Below, piece by piece: positions 8,401-15,826 of a DNA stretch of 22,379 nucleotides; the stretch's first letter is position 1; every line of letters begins with the position of its first letter. The position numbers and the translations under genes are program-made. Under the pieces are notes generated by a model, which had not been told where the DNA came from, did not search any database, and was given only the letters and a program-made list of their open reading frames with translations. Source of the stretch: an uncultured Lachnospiraceae bacterium (GTDB taxonomy: Bacteria > Bacillota > Clostridia > Lachnospirales > Lachnospiraceae); contig CAMWOK010000010.1 in assembly GCA_947175845.1 (NCBI GenBank), positions 1 to 22,379 on the forward strand, read 5' to 3'.

Positions 8401-9354
8401 TTGAGTATGAGTAAGATAAGTTTTGTCATCCCCTGTTATCGAAGCGCGCGGACGCTCGCGGGCGTTGTGGCAGAAATACAGGACACGATGAAATCCCTGC
8501 CGGAATACGGATATGACATTTTCCTGGTAAACGACTGTTCTCCGGACGATACCTACGAGGTCATCAGGAAGCTGTGCGCGGAAAATGACAACATCACAGG
8601 AATCAGCCTCGCGAAAAATTTTGGACAGCACGCGGCGCTGATGGCGGGGCTTCGCAAGTCGGACGGGGAGATCGTCGTCTGTCTCGACGACGACGGCCAG
8701 ACTCCGGCAAACGAGGTGGGAAAGCTGCTTGCGGGCATCGAGAGCGGAAGCGATGTGGTCTACGCAAGCTATGAGAACAAAAAGCACAGCGCCTTTCGGA
8801 ACTTTGGCACCTGGATGAATGACATCATGACAAGGACGATGCTTGGAAAGCCAAAGGATCTGCATCTGACAAGCTATTTTGCCGCGCGGCGCTTTGTGGT
8901 GGACAGCATGCTCCAATATGAGAACAGCTATCCGTACATTATCGGATTAGTGCTGCGCGCCACCAGAAATATCACCAACGTCCCGGTGCGCCACAGGAGC
9001 CGTGAGATCGGCACCTCGGGGTACACGATGAAGAAGCTTCTGGGACTGTGGTTTAACGGGTTTACGGCGTTCTCGATTCTGCCGCTGCGGATCGCGACTA
9101 TAACAGGTGTTACTTTTGCGGCGGGCGGTTTTGTCTACGGGATATACACGGTGGTAAAGAAGTTTATCAACCCGGAAGTGCCGATGGGATTCAGCTCGCT
9201 GATGGCGGCAGTCGTGTTCATCGGCGGTATGCTGATGATCATGCTGGGGCTGATCTGGGAGTACATCGGGCGGATATATATCAGTATCAACAACTCGCCG
9301 CAGTATGTGATTCGCGAGGAAACAGGCGGTCATGCCGACGGGCATTCAGAATGA
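8401..9354 (+). CDS. GtrB/ArnC/DPM1-like polyprenyl-phosphate glycosyltransferase (GT2)
   Basis: A 317-residue GT2 enzyme of the dolichol-phosphate-mannose-synthase-like group (ArnC, GtrB), which moves a sugar from a nucleotide donor to undecaprenyl phosphate at the cytoplasmic face. Visible motifs are ISFVIPCYRSARTL, LVNDCSPDDTY with Asp45, SLAKNFGQHAALMAGL, and CLDDDGQTP with Asp96-Asp98 as the metal-binding acidic cluster. HRSREIGTSGYTMKKLL is the conserved basic segment before the membrane. Two C-terminal hydrophobic hairpin helices (about 228-252 and 264-290) are typical of GtrB-type enzymes. The product would feed GT-C enzymes outside the membrane, and two GT-C-like proteins lie just upstream. 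The start is TTG at 8401, or ATG at 8407. The sugar is unknown; a dTDP-Fuc4NAc-derived donor is an inference from the neighbours. Confidence 0.9.
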   Translation: MSMSKISFVIPCYRSARTLAGVVAEIQDTMKSLPEYGYDIFLVNDCSPDDTYEVIRKLCAENDNITGISLAKNFGQHAALMAGLRKSDGEIVVCLDDDGQTPANEVGKLLAGIESGSDVVYASYENKKHSAFRNFGTWMNDIMTRTMLGKPKDLHLTSYFAARRFVVDSMLQYENSYPYIIGLVLRATRNITNVPVRHRSREIGTSGYTMKKLLGLWFNGFTAFSILPLRIATITGVTFAAGGFVYGIYTVVKKFINPEVPMGFSSLMAAVVFIGGMLMIMLGLIWEYIGRIYISINNSPQYVIREETGGHADGHSE

Positions 9355-9357
9355 TAG

Positions 9358-9386
9358 TTGTATAAAAATTTGTATTGTGCTATACT
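9358..9386 (+). promoter_or_regulatory. Consensus-like promoter upstream of the polymerase gene
   Basis: TTGTAT (9358-9363) and TATACT (9381-9386) are separated by exactly 17 bases in the short AT-rich gap between the GT2 gene and the large polymerase gene. The -10 box matches the consensus at five of six positions and the -35 at four of six. Transcription would begin near 9393, about 27 bases before the start codon. No hairpin terminator is visible in the gap. Confidence 0.6.
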
Positions 9387-9409
9387 CTAAACGCATAGGA
9401 AAAGGAAAT

Positions 9410-9414
9410 GGAGG
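9410..9414 (+). promoter_or_regulatory. Ribosome binding site deciding the polymerase start
   Basis: GGAGG at 9410-9414 lies 5 bases before ATG 9420 and overlaps the upstream in-frame ATG at 9408. That favours ATG 9420 as the true start. The earlier ATG has only AGGA at 9397-9400 behind it and would add four residues. Confidence 0.55.
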
Positions 9415-9419
9415 GCTTA

Positions 9420-12110
9420 ATGGAAACAAACAGGATACTTTCCTATATGAATGATATTGCGGCCTGCACATTTTCCAACAGCGAGCGAGCGAGGAGCCAT
9501 GCGAAGAGAACTGCCGGGATACAGATTTTTGTGGCGACGATCGCGTTTATCCTGATGATGCGCGTGTTTCCGGCCGGACTTGTGCAGAACCATACATTCT
9601 CGCGGCAGAAGGCGTTCGACAAGCCGGAGAAAGCGGGGATGACAGGGGAACTGTTTACTGCCAGCGACAAGAAGCTTCAGACGGTATTTTTTGAAAAAGA
9701 ACATCTGTATCAGATCACATTGTATCTGCAGTGCAGCGGCGCAGGGCAGACCCAGGATTCTGCAGGAGTGCTGTTTCGATTGTACAATGACGCCTTTTCC
9801 TGTATCTATGAGGAGGATATTAACGACAAAAAAATAGAGAAAAACGGATTTCTGACCGCGACGCCCGATCTGGATGTCGAGCCGGGAGGGACATATTATT
9901 ATGAAATCCTGATCAGCGAGGAGAACAGCGCGCAATTCAGGCTCCCGGCTGCGGACAGGGAAGCGCTTGCGCAGGCCGAGAACGGCATCCTGTACATTGA
10001 TGGGATTCTCAATGAGTCGGTCAGTCTCGTCGCGGACTTTGACTACACGCGCCCGCTGTCAGCGGTGGGGATTGCCGGATACTACAGTTTGATTCTGGCC
10101 GCAGCCCTGGTCATCTGTCTGGCGCTTCTGGCCGCAGCCTGGCTCTATGACGAAAGCATCGCGTGGGAATCCGGGCTGATTGAACGATACATCCGGACAG
10201 GTGCGGCAGGAGTGAGCATTCTTGCGGCTGTGCTGCTGTTTGTCTTTTCCGTCGTGTGCAACTGCTTCGGCGGGGAAGTGTGGGACAGGCTCTTTTTTGC
10301 GGTCGGGATTGTTGTCGCGGAGGCGTGGCTGGCGGGGTTTCTGCTGCGCGCAAAGAAGGGAAAACGGCCGAAAAAAAGTTCCAGGATGTCAGCGGCCGGG
10401 ATTGTGTGGCTCACGTGGAGAAATTATATTCAGACAGTGAGTTTTGGGCTGCTGTTCTACGCGCTGTGTCAGTACACGAATGCGGACAGAAATTTTTATC
10501 ATTACACAAACACCAGATGGATGTTGATTTTTCTGGCGGTTGCGCTGCTGATGAACTACAGTGAAAAACAGTTTGTAAACTGGTTTAGTCTGATCTGGCT
10601 CGCGGCCGGGGCGGCAGGCTCCATGCTCTACTGCAGGACGGCCGGGGCGGATGAGAACGATCTGCTTCTTGCGCGGCTTACCTGCGGCGTTGTGGTGTCG
10701 TGGGGACTTCTGATACTCAATATTCTGATTTGGCTGGTCCGCACCGGGGCGTTTCCTGCTGGAAACACCAGAAAAAGGAGAGGCAGAAACGCAAAGGGAC
10801 GCACACAGCGGGTGTTATTTTATGTGCTCTGGCTGGCATTTTGCCTCATGATGTACGCAAACCGGTTTGAGAAGGTGTGGGTGTTCACGGCGACGCTGCC
10901 ATTTTTGGCATATCTGTTCGGGCCGAATACACTCTCCGCGCGAATCCGGTTTTTCAGGAATTTTGGCAATGGCATTCTTTTGAGTTTTGCCCTGGTGACT
11001 GTGTTTTGTCTGGCGCACAGGCCGCACCACTACTGGATGCTTTATCGGTACGGCGGCATTTTTCACACAGTGGCGTGCACCGGCATGTACCTTGCCGTTG
11101 TGTTCGGGGTGGCACTTGCAAAGCTTTACGGAAAATTAAAAAATAAGAAGAACATACTCTGGTCCTGTTATATGGAATATTTTCTGACGGCGTGCACGGT
11201 GGGCTTCATCCTGCTCACGATGTCGCGGACCGCGTTTCTGACCGCGTCTGTGATGGTGCTGATGGTCGTGGCGCTGACCGCAGCCGCACACCACAAGGCT
11301 CCCGGGCGGATTTTGAAGGAGCTGGGTGTCCTTGCAGCTGTGTGCCTGGTGAGCTTTCCGATGGTGTATACGACGGTGCGCATGGTCCCGGCCGTTGTGA
11401 ATGACCCTGTCCGCTACGAGATTGAATTTCAGGACCGATCGTTTATGATCTATGAGGGAGATCCGATAGACTCTGACAAATATATGACGGTGCGGCGCTT
11501 TTTCTCCACGCTATTTGGCAGATTTCAGACGACGTCAGGCGGGAGCGGTAAGGCCGATGCGGGCTCTGACGGGGGACTTGACCTGCGGGAATCCGGCGAG
11601 CTTGCCTACGTGGGAGACGGCCTGGCGGGACTTGACGTGCGGTATTTTTCGATGGACAGCGATGACGGGGACGATTCCGAGGAGGACGACGATGACATTT
11701 CCAACGGCAGGTTTACCATCTTTCGGGATTACCTTAAGGCGATCGGATTTGCGGGGCATCCGAAGATGGGGCCGCTTGACAAGAAGGGGAACGAATATGC
11801 GCACGCGCACAATTCCTATCTGCAGGTCGCATACAATTTTGGCCTGACTGCAGGGATTGTGTTTCTGATTCTGTGCGCGATGACGCTGTGGCGCTCTGTC
11901 CGGTTCTTTCTGAATTACGGCAGCAAATACAGTGTCGCGCTTGTGCCGTTTGCACAGATTGTCGCGTTTGGATTTATCAGCCTGACAGAGTGGGCTTACC
12001 ATCCGTGCATCCCGGCAGGATTCAGTTTTATTCTGATGCAGACTGCGCTGATGCGCGACTGCACAGTCTCTGGGAATGCGGCAAAGAAAAGAGCGGGAAG
12101 CACGAAATAG
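9420..12110 (+). CDS. O-antigen polymerase/ligase-like membrane protein (Wzy/WaaL family)
   Basis: An 896-residue polytopic membrane protein. The C-terminal block SNGRFTIFRDYLKAIGFAG followed by AHAHNSYLQVAYNFG (His795, His797) is the periplasmic-loop signature of the Wzy_C/O-antigen ligase family, which joins lipid-linked repeat units or transfers finished chains to an acceptor. Many hydrophobic helices run between residues 215 and 650. It is about twice the usual length of 400-450 because of extra extracytoplasmic parts. One is a segment of about 160 residues between the first helix (33-52) and the second (215-243), probably beta-rich. The other is a long loop before the His motif that includes an acidic run at 746-759. 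It is the only polymerase-like gene in the window and has its own promoter candidate. Sequence does not separate polymerase from ligase activity. Confidence 0.82.
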   Translation: METNRILSYMNDIAACTFSNSERARSHAKRTAGIQIFVATIAFILMMRVFPAGLVQNHTFSRQKAFDKPEKAGMTGELFTASDKKLQTVFFEKEHLYQITLYLQCSGAGQTQDSAGVLFRLYNDAFSCIYEEDINDKKIEKNGFLTATPDLDVEPGGTYYYEILISEENSAQFRLPAADREALAQAENGILYIDGILNESVSLVADFDYTRPLSAVGIAGYYSLILAAALVICLALLAAAWLYDESIAWESGLIERYIRTGAAGVSILAAVLLFVFSVVCNCFGGEVWDRLFFAVGIVVAEAWLAGFLLRAKKGKRPKKSSRMSAAGIVWLTWRNYIQTVSFGLLFYALCQYTNADRNFYHYTNTRWMLIFLAVALLMNYSEKQFVNWFSLIWLAAGAAGSMLYCRTAGADENDLLLARLTCGVVVSWGLLILNILIWLVRTGAFPAGNTRKRRGRNAKGRTQRVLFYVLWLAFCLMMYANRFEKVWVFTATLPFLAYLFGPNTLSARIRFFRNFGNGILLSFALVTVFCLAHRPHHYWMLYRYGGIFHTVACTGMYLAVVFGVALAKLYGKLKNKKNILWSCYMEYFLTACTVGFILLTMSRTAFLTASVMVLMVVALTAAAHHKAPGRILKELGVLAAVCLVSFPMVYTTVRMVPAVVNDPVRYEIEFQDRSFMIYEGDPIDSDKYMTVRRFFSTLFGRFQTTSGGSGKADAGSDGGLDLRESGELAYVGDGLAGLDVRYFSMDSDDGDDSEEDDDDISNGRFTIFRDYLKAIGFAGHPKMGPLDKKGNEYAHAHNSYLQVAYNFGLTAGIVFLILCAMTLWRSVRFFLNYGSKYSVALVPFAQIVAFGFISLTEWAYHPCIPAGFSFILMQTALMRDCTVSGNAAKKRAGSTK

Positions 12111-12136
12111 AAAGGCTTGGAGGCAGTAACGGTATT

Positions 12137-14014
12137 ATGAAAATAGTAAATCGCATCAATGTACAGCTTTTGCAGCGGAGAATTGTGCTCGTGATACTGG
12201 ATATAATGACAGTATGCATCGCGAGCATCGCGCCGCTGTGGATACGTTTTGAACTCAATTACAAGGATATTCCGGAGATCTATCTGAGCTCGGCATGGAA
12301 TTTCATGTTTGCCAATGTGGTGATGACGCTGGCCGTGTTCTATGTCTTTAAGCTGTATCACAGCCTGTGGGCGTTTGCGGGGACGGCGGAGGTTCAGAAT
12401 ATCCTGGCGGCCTGCATCCTGAGTGCGATACTGGACTTTCTTGGCATGAAGCTCATGCGCTATGAGATCCCCAGAAGCTATTACTTTATGTACGCGATGG
12501 TGCTCACCGGACTCACGACCTCCACGCGGTTTTCCTACCGCATCATGCGCAACATGCGGCACAAGGCACAGAACCGGAAAAACGGCACGCGCGTCATGAT
12601 CATCGGAGCAGGGGACGCCGGAAACACGGTCATCAAGGAGATCACCAACAGCACCTACAGCACGATGATCATCAAGTGCATTATCGATGATGATGAGCAT
12701 AAGTGGGGCAGATTTATTCAGGGAATCAAGATTGTAGGCGGGCGCGACCGCATCGTGGAGTACGCGGCACTCTACGGAATTGACGAGATTTTTATCGCGA
12801 TCCCGTCGGCGAACCGCGCGACGATGAAGGCCCTTGTCGAGATCTGCAAGGAGACGAGCTGCAAGCTGCGGACGCTCCCGGGCATCTACCAGCTTGTGAA
12901 CGGCGAGGTCAATGTCAGCAAACTGCGGGATGTCGATGTGGAGGATCTGCTGGGGCGCGACCCGATCAAGGTGGATCTGGACTCGATCCTCAATTATGTC
13001 AGAAACCGCACAATCATGGTCACTGGCGGAGGCGGGTCGATCGGCAGCGAGCTTTGCCGCCAGATTGCAGGTCACAGGCCCGCCCGCCTGATTATAGTCG
13101 ATATCTATGAGAACAATGCCTATGAGATCCAGCAGGAGCTGCGGCAGAAGTATCCGGCACTCGATCTGGTGGTGCTGATTGCCTCCGTGCGGAACACCAA
13201 CCGCATCAACAGCATCATGAAGACCTATCGCCCCGATATCATCTACCACGCGGCGGCGCACAAGCATGTGCCGCTGATGGAGGTGAGCCCGAACGAGGCG
13301 ATCAAGAACAATGTCTTTGGCACGTGGAAGACAGCGCAGGCGGCCGTCCAGAACGGCGTGAAAAAGTTTGTGATGATCTCGACGGACAAGGCGGTCAACC
13401 CGACGAATATCATGGGGGCGAGCAAGCGCATCTGTGAGATGATCATACAGACGTACAACCGCCACTACGACACGGAATTTGTGGCAGTCCGCTTTGGGAA
13501 TGTGCTGGGAAGCAACGGGAGCGTGATCCCCCTGTTCAAGAAACAGATTGCGATAGGCGGTCCTGTCACGGTTACGCATCCTGATATCATCCGTTATTTT
13601 ATGACGATCCCGGAGGCGGTATCGCTCGTTCTGCAGGCGGGGGTCTACGCCAAAGGCGGCGAGATCTTTGTGCTTGACATGGGGGAGCCTGTCAGGATAC
13701 TCGATCTCGCAAAGAATCTGATCCGGCTGTCCGGATATAAGGTCGACGAGGATATCAAGATTGAGTTTACCGGGCTGCGGCCAGGAGAGAAGCTTTACGA
13801 GGAACTTCTGATGAGCGAGGAGGGGCTTGAGGACACGGCGAACAAGCTGATTCATGTCGGCAGGCCGATTGAGTTTGACGAGAGGCTGTTCTATGTGCAG
13901 CTGAATCATTTAAAGCAGGCGGTTGAGAGCGAATGCGACGATGTGCGCGAGCTGATACGGGAGATTGTACCGACGTACACGCCCAAGGATGCAGCACAGG
14001 ATCGCGGGCAGTGA
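12137..14014 (+). CDS. UDP-HexNAc 4,6-dehydratase (PglF/WbpM/CapD family)
   Basis: A 625-residue membrane-anchored dehydratase. About four N-terminal helices (within residues 1-120) precede a first nucleotide-binding domain (VMIIGAGDAGNTVIKE) and a C-terminal extended SDR domain with GGGGSIG at 297-303, HAAAHKHVPLME, and MISTDKAVNPTNIMGASK. Met426 stands where most SDR enzymes have the catalytic Tyr (MxxxK with Lys430), as known for the WbpM/PglF group. These enzymes convert UDP-GlcNAc to UDP-4-keto-6-deoxy-GlcNAc, the entry to QuiNAc, FucNAc and bacillosamine. The aminotransferase directly downstream points to a 4-amino product. The start is ATG 12137; GGAGG (12119-12123) is 13 bases away, slightly long. 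The reading frame continues upstream inside the polymerase gene, but those residues have no family counterpart. Confidence 0.93.
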   Translation: MKIVNRINVQLLQRRIVLVILDIMTVCIASIAPLWIRFELNYKDIPEIYLSSAWNFMFANVVMTLAVFYVFKLYHSLWAFAGTAEVQNILAACILSAILDFLGMKLMRYEIPRSYYFMYAMVLTGLTTSTRFSYRIMRNMRHKAQNRKNGTRVMIIGAGDAGNTVIKEITNSTYSTMIIKCIIDDDEHKWGRFIQGIKIVGGRDRIVEYAALYGIDEIFIAIPSANRATMKALVEICKETSCKLRTLPGIYQLVNGEVNVSKLRDVDVEDLLGRDPIKVDLDSILNYVRNRTIMVTGGGGSIGSELCRQIAGHRPARLIIVDIYENNAYEIQQELRQKYPALDLVVLIASVRNTNRINSIMKTYRPDIIYHAAAHKHVPLMEVSPNEAIKNNVFGTWKTAQAAVQNGVKKFVMISTDKAVNPTNIMGASKRICEMIIQTYNRHYDTEFVAVRFGNVLGSNGSVIPLFKKQIAIGGPVTVTHPDIIRYFMTIPEAVSLVLQAGVYAKGGEIFVLDMGEPVRILDLAKNLIRLSGYKVDEDIKIEFTGLRPGEKLYEELLMSEEGLEDTANKLIHVGRPIEFDERLFYVQLNHLKQAVESECDDVRELIREIVPTYTPKDAAQDRGQ

Positions 14015-14037
14015 GCGATCGATGGAGGAGGAGTATT

Positions 14038-15180
14038 ATGGAAAACAGTACGGAAAAAAGAATTTACCTGTCAAGTCCCACGATGCACGGGGAGGAGCAG
14101 CGCTTTGTGGCGGAGGCGTTCGACACAAACTGGGTGGCACCGCTGGGACCAAATGTCAACAATTTTGAGACGGAGCTTGCACAGTACACAGGATGCGGCC
14201 ACGCAGCGGCGCTCAGCTCGGGAACGGCGGCGATTCATCTGGGACTGAAGCTTCTGGGCGTGCAGGAGGGCGATGTGGTGTTTGTGTCCTCCCTGACTTT
14301 TTCTGCCAGCTGCAATCCGATTGTGTACGAGAAGGCAGTGCCTGTGCTGATCGATTCCGAGCCGGACACATGGAATATGTCGCCTGTGGCACTGGAGAGG
14401 GCATTTGAGAAATACCCCAGTCCGAAGGCGGTCGTCATCGTACATCTGTACGGAACTCCGGCAAAGATGGATGAGATTATGCAGATCTGTGCGGCGCACA
14501 ATGTACCGATCCTGGAGGATGCAGCCGAGTCGCTTGGTTCTACATATGGCGGAAAGCATACGGGAACCTTTGGCCGCATCGGCATTTACTCGTTCAATGG
14601 AAACAAGATTATCACGACCTCCGGCGGCGGGATGATGGTGTCCCGGGAGGAGGCGCTTGTGAAGGAGGCGCGGCTGCTCTCGACGCAGGCGCGGGATCCG
14701 GCGCGGCATTACCAGCATTCCAGGATAGGCTACAACTACAGAATGAGCAATGTTGATGCGGGCATCGGGCGGGGACAGCTGATGCATCTGGATGAGCATG
14801 TGCGGCTGAAAAAGGCAATTTACCGGCGATACCAGGAGGCGTTTGCGGACATTGAAGAGATTGTCATGAATCCGTTGAATCCCGGGGGCGACGCCAATAA
14901 CTGGCTTTCCTGCATGACGATCAGGGAGGGCTGCAAGGTGACGCCCGACATGGTTATGGATGCGCTGGAGGCAGAGAATATCGAGTCGCGCCCGATCTGG
15001 AAACCGATGCATCTGCAGCCGGTCTTTGCGGCGTGCGATTTTATAAACCACAACGACGGCAGGATGAGTGTGAGTGAGGATATCTTTGTGCGCGGCATGT
15101 GCCTGCCAAGCGACATCAAGAACACAGATGCGGATATGGACAGGGTGATTGGCATTGTAAGGGGACTTTTTCAGAGATAG
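14038..15180 (+). CDS. DegT/DnrJ/EryC1/StrS aminotransferase (PglE-like)
   Basis: A 380-residue PLP-dependent sugar aminotransferase. Near the N-terminus, IYLSSPTMHGEEQ and DTNWVAPLGPNVNNFE are typical of the PglE/PseC-like branch that aminates C4 of UDP-4-keto-6-deoxy-GlcNAc. ALSSGTAAIHLGL forms the phosphate cup, LEDAAESLGS contains the pyridine-nitrogen Asp, and YSFNGNKIITTSGGG supplies the PLP lysine Lys190. It lies just after the dehydratase that would make its substrate and just before a PglC homologue that uses the finished sugar, so UDP-bacillosamine-type amination is the best call. A very strong GGAGGAGGAG (14024-14033) precedes ATG 14038. It differs clearly from the WecE-type enzyme at 4820, so the locus makes two distinct 4-amino sugars. 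Confidence 0.9.
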   Translation: MENSTEKRIYLSSPTMHGEEQRFVAEAFDTNWVAPLGPNVNNFETELAQYTGCGHAAALSSGTAAIHLGLKLLGVQEGDVVFVSSLTFSASCNPIVYEKAVPVLIDSEPDTWNMSPVALERAFEKYPSPKAVVIVHLYGTPAKMDEIMQICAAHNVPILEDAAESLGSTYGGKHTGTFGRIGIYSFNGNKIITTSGGGMMVSREEALVKEARLLSTQARDPARHYQHSRIGYNYRMSNVDAGIGRGQLMHLDEHVRLKKAIYRRYQEAFADIEEIVMNPLNPGGDANNWLSCMTIREGCKVTPDMVMDALEAENIESRPIWKPMHLQPVFAACDFINHNDGRMSVSEDIFVRGMCLPSDIKNTDADMDRVIGIVRGLFQR

Positions 15181-15181
15181 T

Positions 15182-15186
15182 GGGAG
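15182..15186 (+). promoter_or_regulatory. Ribosome binding site deciding the PglC start
   Basis: GGGAG at 15182-15186 lies 9 bases before ATG 15196. This and the PglC-like N-terminus MYANYIKRLLD support that ATG over the in-frame TTG at 15187. Confidence 0.6.
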
Positions 15187-15195
15187 TTGAGGCGG

Positions 15196-15822
15196 ATGTA
15201 TGCAAACTATATAAAACGGCTGCTGGACATAGGTATCTCGTTCACGGCGCTTGTGGTGCTGAGTCCCGTTCTGCTGGCGGTCGCGGTGCTGGTGCGCATC
15301 AAACTTGGCGCGCCGGTTATTTTCCACCAGGACAGACCGGGATATCAGGAAAAAATATTTAAGCTGTGCAAGTTCCGATCCATGACGGATGCGCGGGGCG
15401 CGGACGGCAAACTGCTGCCGGACGAGGAGCGCCTGACTAGGTTCGGAAAGGCGCTGCGGGCGTCGAGCCTGGATGAACTGCCGGAACTCTGGAATATCTT
15501 AAAGGGCGATATGAGCCTGATCGGGCCGCGTCCCCTTCTGGTGAGTTATCTTCCGTACTACACGGACGAGGAGCGCCTCAGGCACAGCGTCAGACCAGGG
15601 CTTACAGGGCTTGCGCAGGTGCGGGGCAGGAATCTGCTCGACTGGGACAGGCGCTTTGCCACGGATGTGGAGTACGTTCGGAACCTGACGTTTGCCATGG
15701 ATGTGAAAATTTTCTTCATGACAATCCGCAAGGTTTTTGTGCGCGAGGACATCGAGGTGGACACCAGCCAGGCGGAGGGAAATTTTGCCGAGATCAGAAA
15801 GGCGAGGCAGGAAAAGGAGTAG
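15196..15822 (+). CDS. pglC: PglC-like monotopic phosphoglycosyl transferase
   Basis: A 208-residue initiating enzyme of the bacterial sugar transferase family that moves a phospho-sugar from a UDP-sugar to undecaprenyl phosphate at the inner face, starting the repeat unit. The protein aligns along its whole length with Campylobacter PglC: MYANYIKRLLDIGIS, the re-entrant membrane helix (about 14-36), VIFHQDRPG, KIFKLCKFRSMTD, Arg88, the catalytic pair Asp93-Glu94 in SSLDELPELWNILKGDMS, LIGPRPLLVSYLPYY and RPGLTGLAQVRGRN. The residue numbers of the catalytic pair coincide with those of Campylobacter PglC, which supports ATG 15196. It follows the PglE-like aminotransferase and precedes an ATP-grasp gene, so the likely substrate is a UDP-2,4-diamino-2,4,6-trideoxyhexose derivative. 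Specificity is inferred from similarity and context. Confidence 0.92.
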   Translation: MYANYIKRLLDIGISFTALVVLSPVLLAVAVLVRIKLGAPVIFHQDRPGYQEKIFKLCKFRSMTDARGADGKLLPDEERLTRFGKALRASSLDELPELWNILKGDMSLIGPRPLLVSYLPYYTDEERLRHSVRPGLTGLAQVRGRNLLDWDRRFATDVEYVRNLTFAMDVKIFFMTIRKVFVREDIEVDTSQAEGNFAEIRKARQEKE

Positions 15823-15826
15823 TTGT

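Noticed and set aside
6970..8916. Minus-strand open frame of 648 codons across three + strand genes
   Set aside because: It spans the ends of unrelated genes and has no family resemblance; an antisense shadow of the GC-rich coding strand.
11873..12136. Upstream in-frame extension of the dehydratase into the polymerase gene
   Set aside because: The added residues are the polymerase coding sequence read in another frame; family N-termini begin at the ATG at 12137.
11996..13909. Minus-strand open frame of 637 codons opposite the dehydratase
   Set aside because: The + strand codes for a well-conserved PglF/WbpM protein over the same span; the antisense translation has shadow-like composition and no motif.
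14071..15327. Minus-strand open frame of 418 codons opposite the PglE-like gene
   Set aside because: Same reasoning: the + strand gene is supported by motifs and a strong ribosome binding site, and the antisense frame by nothing but length.
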